A DNA stretch of 64,000 nt from Methylocella silvestris (GCF_002891535.1 NZ_PDZR01000010.1:62001-126000), one strand, 5' to 3'; positions 19,045-27,895 are shown, numbered from the stretch's first letter. Notes: a model not told the origin generated them from the sequence alone. Numbers and translations are program-made.

Positions 19045-20474
19045 GGCGAGCCGCCCTTGGCGGCGCGGATTGCCTTCGTCCGGCTGGCGTAGGCGCTAAT
19101 GAAAGCGGCGTGACTCCAGGCGAGATTTTTGGCCGATGTCTGAGCGCCGTCTGTCTGGTCGAATTGTTCCGACAGGTCGCCGCTTTCGGGCGTGTAGGCC
19201 GCGACCGTCGCCATGAACTGGTCGCCGCGCCGCATGAGCGCGTCAAAGAGATGATTGTTGTCATGTTCTGTTTCGAGCCCGAGGCGCGCCCATTGCGAGG
19301 CGTCGTCGAGCAAACCCTTCGCCACGGCCTGCGCCGCTTTGAAATAAAACTCTGCGGCGCCAAGCGTCGAGAAAAAATAGGCGCCGCCGCTGTAGTAGCG
19401 GTCACCGTCATAGCGGCCCATCGCCGGGGCGTCCGCGCCCGGCCGCGCCGCGTTGATTGCATAGGCTTTGGCGAAAAGCGCTTCGAGCCGGCCGAGGGTT
19501 GCAATCAGTCTCGAATCGCAGATGCTATGCGGGCCAGCGTTGCGCCCGGCGTGGATCACGGCGAGAACGGTTGCGATGTCGAGCTCCTTTTGCGGGCCGG
19601 AGTCCGGCGCGGCGATGCGGCTTCGCAGAAAACCGTGTGGCGCGCTCCAGAAATCATCAAGGCCCGTGGCGATCTCCTGCGCGGCGTCGAGATAGGCGCT
19701 GGCGCTCTCGATCGCGCCGCGCGACAGGAGCCATAAGCCGCCCTCGCGCAATGCCTCGCATTGGATGAGCTGCGTGTAATAATGGCGCCCGAGTTCTTCC
19801 TCCCAGATGTCGAAAGATGGCGCGCGCCAGCGGGCGAAGGTGAAGCCGAGATCGCGCAGGATGAGTTGCTCGGCCTGCTTTAGGATGTCCGGCCCTGGGC
19901 CGACAGACCGGCAGAAGCGGGCGACCGCGAGCACACGCAGCGCCGGCCCATCATGCTGCGGCCGCGACCATTTCAGGATGTCGATCGAACCGTCGGGATC
20001 GAATCTCGGTTCGCCCAGAATATCGTCGCCCGAGATGGCGAGAAGCTCTGTTTCGGGCCGCAGAAATTGCGCGAAATGTGGCTCGACCTTCCCCCGGTAA
20101 TCGCCGGCGCCCGCCAGAAACGAGCGCCCATCGAGGCCGCACAGCGTCAGGCTGAAGCCGAGGAAATCGGAAAAATGCGCCAGGCCGTCGGACCGCGCGA
20201 TTTCACCGCTCTCGATCAACAGGCGCAAGGCGTCGATGATAACGGCAGAGTCGCGCAGCCAGTGGAAGAAATAGTCGGGGTCCGGATCATAGGCGGCGAT
20301 CACCGGCGAAGCGAGGATCGAGCCCTTTACCGGCCGCACCTGCCGTCCAAAACCGCGCCGCTCCTTGACGAGATCGACCCGTGAAATGGCGCTCATCATC
20401 TTGGCGGCGGACAGCGCATATTGACGGCGCATCCAGGCATCAAGCGACGCCTGTTGTTTGAATGGCGCGCTCAT
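19041..20474 (-). CDS. Glycoside hydrolase family 15 (glucoamylase-like) protein
   Basis: The 477-residue protein forms an (alpha/alpha)6 barrel. YDPDPDYFFHWLRDSAVIID matches the GH15 substrate-site block. SFDIWEEELGRHYYTQLIQC contains the expected catalytic acid Glu, and LSEQFDQTDG near the C-terminus contains the expected base Glu. No signal peptide is visible, so it should be cytosolic. It overlaps the upstream GH144-type gene by 4 bp (ATGA) and the downstream LysR gene by 4 bp. GH15 enzymes usually release glucose from alpha-glucans. Pairing with a beta-1,2-glucanase-type enzyme is unusual, so the linkage specificity is open. Confidence 0.88.
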   Translation of the reverse strand: MSAPFKQQASLDAWMRRQYALSAAKMMSAISRVDLVKERRGFGRQVRPVKGSILASPVIAAYDPDPDYFFHWLRDSAVIIDALRLLIESGEIARSDGLAHFSDFLGFSLTLCGLDGRSFLAGAGDYRGKVEPHFAQFLRPETELLAISGDDILGEPRFDPDGSIDILKWSRPQHDGPALRVLAVARFCRSVGPGPDILKQAEQLILRDLGFTFARWRAPSFDIWEEELGRHYYTQLIQCEALREGGLWLLSRGAIESASAYLDAAQEIATGLDDFWSAPHGFLRSRIAAPDSGPQKELDIATVLAVIHAGRNAGPHSICDSRLIATLGRLEALFAKAYAINAARPGADAPAMGRYDGDRYYSGGAYFFSTLGAAEFYFKAAQAVAKGLLDDASQWARLGLETEHDNNHLFDALMRRGDQFMATVAAYTPESGDLSEQFDQTDGAQTSAKNLAWSHAAFISAYASRTKAIRAAKGGSP

Positions 20475-21733
20475 GCCTGCCCGCCAAGATGCGGCGAGCG
20501 AAAGCGCAGACGCGTGAGGCCGCGCCGGACGTCAGGATCCGACATGAACAGCCGCCACAACAATCCTGAGCGGTAGTTCTCGATCATGGCGACGATCGGC
20601 CCCTGATCGATCGCGAGATAGGTCTCCGCCCGCCATCCATGCGTTTGGCTGAAAGCGTCGACGAAGCCGAATCTTCCGAAAATCCAGTCGCCCAGATCGT
20701 CGTGAAAATGGCGCAGCGCCCGCATCGCCTCTGCCGGCGCATAGGGAAAGCTGGAGAGGGCGGCGGTTGGCGAAATGACGCCATTATCGAGGTCCGGCGC
20801 ATGCGCCATATAGCCGGCGGGATCGTCGCTCGCCGTCAATCCCCAGCTCGACGGGCCATAGCCTTTAAAGCCGCCGGGGTTCAGCACGCAGTGGGTATGG
20901 TTGATTAGCGTGTGCTGCACGTTCTGGCGCCAGTAATCGGCGTAGTCGTCGAGGAGTCCGCGCGGATCGAGCCCGCAGAATGAGTAATGCGCAAAGAACA
21001 GCGGGCCGCCGTAATCGGGCCCCAAGGGCAGATCCAGCCCGTAGAAGGTTCGGCCGTTGAGAAAAGTGCGGCTCTGCGCGTAGCCGGCATGATAGACAAT
21101 CGGATCAATGCAATAGCGCGGCGCGGCGGCGGCCAGGACATAGGCGATCAGGCATTCGTTCCAGCCGCGGACCTCGACGTCGATGCTGAAGCCATTATTC
21201 GGGCTCCAGTGCCAGGTCAGCGCCTTGCGGCCGTCTCGAGCATGCCAGCTCCACTCCACCTCGCTCCACAGCCAGGTGATATGATTGCGCAGCTCCTGTT
21301 CGACGCCGTCGGCGTCGAAATAGGCCCGCGCGCACAACAGCCCCTGAAACAGCAGCGCCGTTTCGACGAGGTCGCCGCCGTCGTCCTTGCGGCCGAAGGG
21401 GATCGTCGCGCCCGTGCGTCCGTTCATGAAATGCGGAAAAAGACCGTGGTAGGAAGGCGTGCGCTCGAGAAAGCGCACCATCGCCATGAGCCTTTCCGCC
21501 GCGGCCTCTCGCGTGACAAAGCCCCGCTCCGCCGCGACGATGATGGCAAGGACGCCGAAGCCGCTGCCGCCGATCGAAACGAGATCGTCCGTAGCGTCGT
21601 TCTCAAGCCCGGTGCGGTCACGCGCGAGGAAGCTGACGGGATGCGCCCCTTCCCAGAAAAAGTGAAAGCTCTTGCGCTGAACGAGATCGAGCAGGGCGTC
21701 ATCGGAGCGTTGCGGAGGTTTGGCGTTGGTCAT
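20471..21733 (-). CDS. GH144-type glucanase (PF10091 'glucoamylase' family), putative endo-beta-1,2-glucanase
   Basis: The 420-residue protein begins with LLDLVQRKSFHFFWEGAHPV and contains SIGGSGFGVLAIIVAAERGF, SWHARDGRKALTWHWSPNNG, NECLIAYVLAAAAPRY and PLFFAHYSFCGLDPRG. These are hallmark blocks of PF10091, now GH144. Characterised members are endo-beta-1,2-glucanases, and linkage preference here is inferred from that. There is no signal peptide, unlike many secreted members, so the substrate would have to enter the cytosol. The gene follows the fused ABC transporter by 39 bp and is coupled to the GH15 gene. Confidence 0.85.
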   Translation of the reverse strand: MTNAKPPQRSDDALLDLVQRKSFHFFWEGAHPVSFLARDRTGLENDATDDLVSIGGSGFGVLAIIVAAERGFVTREAAAERLMAMVRFLERTPSYHGLFPHFMNGRTGATIPFGRKDDGGDLVETALLFQGLLCARAYFDADGVEQELRNHITWLWSEVEWSWHARDGRKALTWHWSPNNGFSIDVEVRGWNECLIAYVLAAAAPRYCIDPIVYHAGYAQSRTFLNGRTFYGLDLPLGPDYGGPLFFAHYSFCGLDPRGLLDDYADYWRQNVQHTLINHTHCVLNPGGFKGYGPSSWGLTASDDPAGYMAHAPDLDNGVISPTAALSSFPYAPAEAMRALRHFHDDLGDWIFGRFGFVDAFSQTHGWRAETYLAIDQGPIVAMIENYRSGLLWRLFMSDPDVRRGLTRLRFRSPHLGGQA

Positions 21734-21772
21734 GGAGTTCCCCGCGATTCTTTTTCTTATTAGCGCCCCAGT

Positions 21773-23605
21773 CTAGCCAGGATAGCTGGCGTTCGTCGAT
21801 GTTGCGACGGAGACGCCGGGCGAGGTCGCAATCGCCGGCGCCTCGGGGCGGGGCGCAAGGCGTTCGCCGCCGGGATCGTCAATGAGATGGAGCACTCGGG
21901 CGAAGAAGCCGTTTTGCGTGTCGGGACGCCCGACGTTGAGGACTGTCGCTCCTGCAAGCTCGAGCGTGAAGATATCAAGCACGATCGCGCGGGTTTCCTC
22001 GTCGAGCGCGTCGAGCGCTTCGTTGATCAGGATCCAGCGCGGCTTGTGCAGCAGCAGCCGCGCGAAATGCAGGCTCTGCTGCTCATCGCCGCCAAGCTCG
22101 CGATCCCAGCGTCTCTGACTATCAAGCCCGGGCTTCAAATGAGAAAGACCAATGCGGTCGAGCGCTTCGGCGAATGCCGTTTCCGGAAAGTTCGAGACTG
22201 GCGCCGGATAGGCCAGCGTCGTGCGCAGCGATCCCGGCGGCAGATAGGGACGGCTCGACATGAACATCATTGAAGCGGGCTCCGGCACGCTGATGCGGCC
22301 GGCCCCCCAGGGCCAGAGGCCAGCGATGGCGCAGAAGAAATTGCTCCGGCCGGCGCTGGACCGCGCGATAATCAGGATGCGCTCGCCGGGCTTGATCGTG
22401 ACATGGCGCTCGCTGAGCCGCGTGCAGGTCGAAGCGGAGGAGACCCTCAAATCGTCGAACTGGATCATGTCCGACTGATTGACGACGCGATCGATGCGGC
22501 CGGTTTTGTCGCCAAGATTGTCGAGTTCGATCAGCGCGCGCCGGAAGGTCGAGATCCGGATCATCGTCGCGCGCCAGTCGGCGATCACGCTGAAATTGTC
22601 GACGAACCAGCGCAACGCCAGCTGGACCTGATTGAACGCGCCGACGACCATCATCAATCCGCCGAGCGACAGGTCGCCCGAAAAGAACCCCGGCGCCGCG
22701 ACGACGATGGGCGCGACGATGGTGAACCAGCCATAGCCGGCCGTCACCCAGGTCAGCCGCGTCACCCCCGAGACGAGGCGGCGCATGATGGAGAGCACCG
22801 GCTCGAGCTCGTTGCGCAGCCGCTGCTTCTCATCCTCTTCGCCGCCGTAGAAGGCGATGGCGTCATTGCGCTCATTGGCGCGCACGAGCGCGAAGCGAAG
22901 ATCCGCTTCGCGGCTGTAACGCTCGGCATTGATCGCGATCAGCGGTCGGCCGACGCGCCAGCTCATCCAGGACGCCGCGCCGGAATAAAGCAGCGCCGCC
23001 CAGACCATATAGCCGGGGATGTCGGCGCGGTAGCCGAACAGGGTCAGCGCGACGCCCTCGGACAGAACCCAAAGGACGCCGATGAAGCAGACGAGGAGCA
23101 GCGTCGCCTGCAACAGGCCAACGCCAAGATCGGTCGTCAGCTCGACGAGATGACGCGCGTCCTCGTGGATACGCTGATCGGGATTGACGCCAATCTCGCC
23201 CGCATTGGCGAGGCGGAAGGCTCTGGTCGGGCCAAGCCAGAGATCGATCAGATTACGCGTCAGCCGGCTGCGCAGCTTGAGCTTGGTCATCTGGTTGAGC
23301 CAGATCTGTGCGACGTTCAGGATCAGAAGGCCGCCCGCGATAAACGCGAAATTCCACAGCTGGCTAACGAATTCATCCATGTCCTTGCGTGCAAGGGCGT
23401 CATAGAAGGGATGATTCCAGGCGTTGAGCTTGATCTGACCGAAAGCGGTCGCCCCGACCACGGCGCAGAGCGCGAAGGCGAGCAGGAGAAACTGGTTGCG
23501 TTCGGGCGCAGCCATAAGCGAGCGAGCCATGCCGAGCAACTGCGTCGCGAAGCCCTCGTCGCGGAAGTTAGACTGACCCTCGTTACGGTCTTCTTGGCTC
23601 ATCAA
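21773..23605 (-). CDS. Fused ABC transporter (YddA/BclA/SbmA-like) with degenerate ATP-binding domain
   Basis: The 610-residue protein has an ABC_membrane_2/SbmA-like membrane domain (residues 30-355, including FGQIKLNAWNHPFYDALARK and LRWFVDNFSVIADWRA) and a C-terminal nucleotide-binding domain. The latter keeps the AIAGLWPWGAGRI, SRPYLPPGSLR and FARLLLHKPRW framework but has lost its catalytic residues. Walker A reads ARSSAGRSN (414-422) in place of GxSGxGKST. The Q-loop Gln is Ser451. The signature reads LGGDEQQ (504-510) in place of LSxGEQQ. Walker B reads ILINE with Asn528 for Asp. The H-loop His is Arg560. The frame is intact over its full length. It is the first gene of the operon with GH144, GH15 and LysR. 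Confidence 0.87.
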   Translation of the reverse strand: MMSQEDRNEGQSNFRDEGFATQLLGMARSLMAAPERNQFLLLAFALCAVVGATAFGQIKLNAWNHPFYDALARKDMDEFVSQLWNFAFIAGGLLILNVAQIWLNQMTKLKLRSRLTRNLIDLWLGPTRAFRLANAGEIGVNPDQRIHEDARHLVELTTDLGVGLLQATLLLVCFIGVLWVLSEGVALTLFGYRADIPGYMVWAALLYSGAASWMSWRVGRPLIAINAERYSREADLRFALVRANERNDAIAFYGGEEDEKQRLRNELEPVLSIMRRLVSGVTRLTWVTAGYGWFTIVAPIVVAAPGFFSGDLSLGGLMMVVGAFNQVQLALRWFVDNFSVIADWRATMIRISTFRRALIELDNLGDKTGRIDRVVNQSDMIQFDDLRVSSASTCTRLSERHVTIKPGERILIIARSSAGRSNFFCAIAGLWPWGAGRISVPEPASMMFMSSRPYLPPGSLRTTLAYPAPVSNFPETAFAEALDRIGLSHLKPGLDSQRRWDRELGGDEQQSLHFARLLLHKPRWILINEALDALDEETRAIVLDIFTLELAGATVLNVGRPDTQNGFFARVLHLIDDPGGERLAPRPEAPAIATSPGVSVATSTNASYPG

Positions 23606-23830
23606 ACCCGGGCGCCGCCTGTCACTGATGCTTCCTTCGATATATTAAGCGAATCGAAATAGTCACGCGCAGGTTCCGATATCCCGCCGTGCGCCCGCGC
23701 ACGGTAAATCGTTTCCAAAGCCCTTTCGCGTGTATTTTTCTGATCGATTGAGCGATCCAGCTTGGCCGCGACTGAATGAGGGCGGCTGACCGCGGCTGTT
23801 TTCCGGCCGCGGAGGAAGGGGAGGAACGGC

Positions 23831-25972
23831 GTGGCGCTCGATCTCAAGACACTTCTCGCCGCCATGACGCTGGAGGAAAAAATCGGCCAGCTCACCATGG
23901 CCGCGGGAAGCTATGCGGTCACCGGGCCAATCATTGGCGGCGACGTTGAGGCCGCCATTCGCGCCGGACGCGTTGGCAGCTTGCTCAATCTTTGGGGCGC
24001 AACGGAAATCGCCGCTATTCAAAAGATTGCGATGGAGGAGTCGCGTCTTGGCATTCCGCTGATCGTCGGCTTCGACGTTCTGCACGGCCATCGGACGATC
24101 TTTCCCATTCCGCTCGCCGAAGCCTGCGCCTTCGATCCGGCGCTGTGGAAGGCGACCGCGCGGGCCGCGGCGGGGGAGGCCGCGGCCGATGGCGTCTCCA
24201 TGGTCTTTGCGCCAATGCTCGACATCGCGCGCGATCCGCGCTGGGGCCGCATCGCTGAGGGCGCTGGCGAGGACCCCTTCGTCACATGCGAATTCGCCAA
24301 GGCCAAGATCGCCGGTTTTCAGGGCGAGGATCTCGCCGATCCGGCGGCCGTCGCCGCCGTCGCCAAGCATTTTTGCGCCTATGGCGCGGCGGAGGGCGGG
24401 CGCGACTATGCTTCCGCAGACGTGTCCGAGCGCGCTTTGCATGAAATCTATATGCCGCCTTTCGCCGCCGCGATTGAGGCCGGCTGCGCCGCCATCATGC
24501 CGGCCTTCATGGATCTCGCTGGCGTCCCCATGACCGCGCATCAACCGCTTCTGCGCGGCTGGCTGCGCGAGGCGCAGCGCTTTGAGGGCGTCATCGTTAG
24601 TGATTACAACGCGTTGGCGGAACTGATGCAGCATGGCGTCGCCGCCGATCTGACTGCGGCGGCCGTGCTGGCGCTGCGGGCGGGCGTCGACATCGACATG
24701 ATGAGTTCGGCTTACGCTGACGGCCTGCCGCAGGCTTTGGCGCGGGGGCTTGTCGCGGAGGAGGAGATCGACGCCTGCGTGCATCGCGTGCTGAAGCTGA
24801 AACAGAGACTTGGGTTGTTTGACGGCGTTCTTCGGGGCGCAAGGCGCCAAGGCGGCGACAGCGCGGAGCCGGCGCTTGCGCGCGACGCCGCGCGGCGTTC
24901 GATCGTTCTTTTGACCAATCATGGCGCGCTGCCGCTTTCCCCGACTCTACGTAAAATCGCTCTGATCGGACCTCTCGCAGAGGCCGCCGGCGAAATGGAC
25001 GGCCCCTGGGGCGCGGCGGGCGACAGAAATGACGCCGTTTCCATTCTGAACGGGTTGAAAGCCGCGCTCCCTGCAGCGGAGATTTTTTACGCGGCGGGCG
25101 TTGCCATCAAAGAAGGGGACGCGGCAAGCATTGCTGAAGCGATGCCGCTCTGCGCGGAAGCGGAGCTCATCATCCTCTGTCTTGGCGAGAGCGCCGAAAT
25201 GAGCGGGGAGGCGGCCTCGCGCGCGGAGCTTGGCCTGCCCGGGCGACAAAGGGAGCTTGCTGAAGCCGCGCTGGATCTGGGGCAAAAACTTGGGCGCCCC
25301 GTCGTCGCGCTGCTCTCGAGCGGGCGCCCGCTCACGCTGCCCTGGCTTTTCGAGCGCGCCGACGCCGTCGTGGCGACCTGGTTTCTTGGCGCCGAAGCCG
25401 GCCATGCGATCGCCGATGTCCTGACCGCCCGCTTCAATCCGGTCGGGCGCCTGGCGCTCAGCTGGCCGCGCGCGGTCGGACAGATCCCGATCTATTACGC
25501 GCGCCGGCCGACCGGCCGACCCTTCGCGGCCGAAGATCACTACACTACCAAATACATTGACTGCGCCGTGGAGCCGCAGTTTCCGTTCGGCCACGGCCTG
25601 TCTTACAGTCGGTTTTCGCTCGAAAAATTCGCCGCCGGGCGGCAGAGTTTCCGCTCCGGCGACACGCTCCATTTTTCGGTGGAGGTCCATAATCATGGGC
25701 CCTTCGACGGCGAGGCGACCGTATTTCTGTTCGCGCACGATCTCGTCGCCTCAGTGGCAAGGCCGGTGCTTGAGCTGAAGCGCTTCGGTAAAATCGCGTT
25801 GCCGGCGGGCGAGAGCGGCGCCCTATGCTTCGCGCTTGCGGCAAGCGAACTCGCCTTTCGAGGCGCCGATTTCCAGCCCTGCTTCGAGCCCGGCGCTTTC
25901 GCCTTTTCAGTTGGATTCGACGCAGATCCAAGTCGGCACAGGAAGCTGACCCTCGAAGCCTTGGAGCGCTAA
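23831..25972 (+). CDS. bglX: Glycoside hydrolase family 3 beta-glucosidase (BglX-like)
   Basis: The 713-residue protein removes terminal beta-linked glucose. Domain 1 carries PIPLAEACAFDPALWKATAR, KHFCAYGAAEGGRDY (179-193) and the nucleophile Asp258 in GVIVSDYNAL. Domain 2 and a C-terminal fibronectin III-like domain (LHFSVEVHNHGPFDGEATVF) follow. It is BglX-like, but no signal peptide is visible, so it is probably cytosolic. The start is GTG with GGGGAGG 6 bp upstream. It diverges from the ABC-GH144-GH15 operon. Together they could split beta-1,2-gluco-oligosaccharides to glucose, which is inference. Confidence 0.92.
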   Translation: MALDLKTLLAAMTLEEKIGQLTMAAGSYAVTGPIIGGDVEAAIRAGRVGSLLNLWGATEIAAIQKIAMEESRLGIPLIVGFDVLHGHRTIFPIPLAEACAFDPALWKATARAAAGEAAADGVSMVFAPMLDIARDPRWGRIAEGAGEDPFVTCEFAKAKIAGFQGEDLADPAAVAAVAKHFCAYGAAEGGRDYASADVSERALHEIYMPPFAAAIEAGCAAIMPAFMDLAGVPMTAHQPLLRGWLREAQRFEGVIVSDYNALAELMQHGVAADLTAAAVLALRAGVDIDMMSSAYADGLPQALARGLVAEEEIDACVHRVLKLKQRLGLFDGVLRGARRQGGDSAEPALARDAARRSIVLLTNHGALPLSPTLRKIALIGPLAEAAGEMDGPWGAAGDRNDAVSILNGLKAALPAAEIFYAAGVAIKEGDAASIAEAMPLCAEAELIILCLGESAEMSGEAASRAELGLPGRQRELAEAALDLGQKLGRPVVALLSSGRPLTLPWLFERADAVVATWFLGAEAGHAIADVLTARFNPVGRLALSWPRAVGQIPIYYARRPTGRPFAAEDHYTTKYIDCAVEPQFPFGHGLSYSRFSLEKFAAGRQSFRSGDTLHFSVEVHNHGPFDGEATVFLFAHDLVASVARPVLELKRFGKIALPAGESGALCFALAASELAFRGADFQPCFEPGAFAFSVGFDADPSRHRKLTLEALER

Positions 25973-26613
25973 ACGGTGTCTTGTTCAAGCGCCCAGGCCG
26001 GCGCCATCTCGTCGAGGACGCGGCGGATCGCGGGATGCTGGTTCACTTGCAAAACATACCGGCCGACTCCGGGATAGGCCTGCAGCAATCCCGATTTGCC
26101 ATAGGCGGCAGTGATTTTCGGAAGCATGAACAGCGCCGGCGCCACCACGCAATCGGCCAGCGTCAGCCGCCACCCGGCCGCGAACGGATCATCGCCGATC
26201 GTGGTCTGCAACGACGACAATCCGCGCACTACGCGCGTCAGCCAGGCCGCCGCATACGGATCTTCAAGCTCGGGAACATTCCGCCGGGAGAGCTCGACCA
26301 ACGGCGTCATGATGAGCAATTCGCCGATGCGCTGCAGCAGTCTGACGCGGGCCCGGGCTTCTGGCGACTCCGGCCGCAGCGACGGCTCGGCGAATTTATC
26401 TTCGAGATATTCCATGATCGCCGCCGACTCCGGCAGCGGGGTTCCATCGTCGAGAATGAGGCAGGGGATCGTCCCCATCGAGTTGATGGCGTGGAACCTT
26501 GCCGAGAGCAGTCCGCCCGGCGGCGGCTCGATGTCGATCTGCAATCCCTTCGCATAGATTGTCGCCCTGACCGGGGCGGAAAAGGGCGAACTGTCTTCCG
26601 AATAGAGCTTCAT
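25969..26613 (-). CDS. Glutathione S-transferase family protein
   Basis: The 214-residue protein has an N-terminal thioredoxin-like domain (MKLYSEDSSPFSAPVRATIY) with the glutathione-binding block PCLILDDGTPLPESAAIMEY, and a helical C-terminal domain. The N-terminal Ser/Pro motif SSPFS takes the place of the catalytic Tyr/Ser/Cys. The substrate is unknown. Its stop overlaps the convergent GH3 gene by 4 bp. Confidence 0.88.
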   Translation of the reverse strand: MKLYSEDSSPFSAPVRATIYAKGLQIDIEPPPGGLLSARFHAINSMGTIPCLILDDGTPLPESAAIMEYLEDKFAEPSLRPESPEARARVRLLQRIGELLIMTPLVELSRRNVPELEDPYAAAWLTRVVRGLSSLQTTIGDDPFAAGWRLTLADCVVAPALFMLPKITAAYGKSGLLQAYPGVGRYVLQVNQHPAIRRVLDEMAPAWALEQDTV

Positions 26614-26930
26614 GGCGCCTCCGGGCCCCGATGGTCCTCAGCCCAAGGCGGTTATCAATCAGAGCGGCGGGTGTCGAGTGGAAAGGCTTTCGCACCGTCC
26701 GAATGGCCGACAAATCGCGCGCTTTTGAACGCGCAGCCGGAGTTTTCGCATAAAATCAACAAGTTATTTGACATTTTCTTCCGATGCAGCGGCTGGATCC
26801 CGGCGCGTCATCGGCATAGGGAATTTTTGCTGGAGTCACTATGGACTATTCGCCCGATCGGCCCCGAGCTTTGGCAGGCCAGAATGGATCGGGCTAATTA
26901 TGTCGCAATCCAAACGTCGGGGGGGTGACG
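26614..26930. other. Gene-free interval between GST and truncated SRPBCC gene
   Basis: This stretch of about 317 bp is visibly more AT-rich in its middle (around 26745-26790) than its surroundings. A TTGACA hexamer lies near 26768, which could be a -35 element for the truncated gene downstream. I see only short meaningless frames and no RNA fold. Confidence 0.4.
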
Positions 26931-27050
26931 ATGCCGTCTGAAAAATTTGAACTGACGATCGGGCGTTTCATCAATGCGCCGCCAGCCGCCGTCTGGAGAC
27001 ACGCCGAAAATGACCCTTTGGGCCTAAAGCAGTCATTGCTGCTCTGCTGA
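26931..27050 (+). pseudogene. Truncated SRPBCC (AHSA1/polyketide cyclase-like) gene fragment
   Basis: An ATG preceded by GGGGGGTGACG opens a 39-codon frame. Residues 5-23 (KFELTIGRFINAPPAAVWR) are the unmistakable N-terminal beta-strand and helix of SRPBCC/AHSA1 proteins, which are normally about 150 residues. The sequence then departs from the family and stops at 27050. The bases after the break (about 27006-27045) resemble a dispersed intergenic sequence rather than coding DNA, so deletion or insertion probably destroyed the gene. The remaining peptide is unlikely to fold. Confidence 0.65.
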
Positions 27051-27067
27051 TTTGATCGCTTTTGACC

Positions 27068-27817
27068 CTAGGCCGGCGCCGAAAAGCTCAACAGGCGATC
27101 TTGCGGAAAATCATACAGTCTCCCGGTCGCTGTCCAGTCCGGCGCGCAAATCTCCGCGATCTTCGGCGCGAGATCTTCGGGCGTCCTGAGGCTCAGCGGA
27201 TTTTCGCCCGGCATGGCGAGCGCGCGCATTTTGGTGCGCAACGGGCCGGGATTGACGATCATGACCCGCACTGGCGTGATGTTCTTCGTCTCGGCGGCGT
27301 AGGTGCGGGCGAGGGCTTCGAGAGCTGCTTTCGAGGCCGCATAGGGGCCCCAATAGGGCCGCGTCTCTGCGGTGTGCGCGACGCCTGACGAGATAAACAC
27401 CGCGCGGCCGGCGTCCGAGGCGCGCAGCAGCGGATCGAGCGAGCGGATCAGCCGCCAGTTGGCGGTCACATTGACCGCAAAGACATCGTCCCATTGCTTC
27501 GGCTCGACATGACCGATTGGCGTCACCGGGCCCAGCACGCCGGCGTTGCCGACAAGAATATCGAGCTTGCCCCAGCGTTGAAAGATCGCCCCGCCCAACC
27601 GGTCGAGAGCGTCGAAATCCTTGATATCGCAGGGCGTCAACGTCGCCTGGCCGCCGACGGCTCGGATCTCGTCGTCGAGTTCTTCAAGCGCGCCCTGCGT
27701 GCGCGCCAGCGCGATGATATGGGCGCCCGCCCGCGCGAGTTCGAGCGCGACGGCGCGGCCGATGCCGCGCGAGGCGCCGGTGACGAGGGCGATGCGGCCT
27801 TGAAGGGATGCTGACAT
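27068..27817 (-). CDS. Short-chain dehydrogenase/reductase
   Basis: The 249-residue protein has the SDR Rossmann motif TGASRGIG (13-20), the NAG block at 91-93, catalytic Ser144, and Tyr159/Lys163 in the YAASK motif. The C-terminus (TATGRLYDFPQDRLLSF) is typical of an SDR found after purF in many Hyphomicrobiales. The cofactor is probably NAD(P); the substrate is unknown. It follows purF on the same strand after 136 bp. Confidence 0.9.
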   Translation of the reverse strand: MSASLQGRIALVTGASRGIGRAVALELARAGAHIIALARTQGALEELDDEIRAVGGQATLTPCDIKDFDALDRLGGAIFQRWGKLDILVGNAGVLGPVTPIGHVEPKQWDDVFAVNVTANWRLIRSLDPLLRASDAGRAVFISSGVAHTAETRPYWGPYAASKAALEALARTYAAETKNITPVRVMIVNPGPLRTKMRALAMPGENPLSLRTPEDLAPKIAEICAPDWTATGRLYDFPQDRLLSFSAPA

Positions 27818-27856
27818 GAAAAAGCGACGCTCGACTGTTGATGTGCGAGCGAATGT

Positions 27857-27895
27857 CTAGAGCATGATCCTGCAAAGGGGAAACCTTGCAGCAAA
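27857..27895. repeat. Fragment resembling a dispersed rhizobial intergenic palindrome
   Basis: The sequence TAGAGCATGATCC followed by an imperfect inverted repeat (CTGCAAAGG ... CCTTGCAG) resembles, from memory, a dispersed AGAGCATGAT-type intergenic element of Hyphomicrobiales. A similar AGAGCATGAT core recurs near 59202 upstream of the UDG gene. Both look like decayed copies. Confidence 0.35.

Noticed and set aside
22403-23662. Long open frame antisense to the fused ABC transporter
   Set aside because: It is an Arg/Asp/Gln-rich translation produced by high third-position GC opposite a well-supported gene. It has no family motif.
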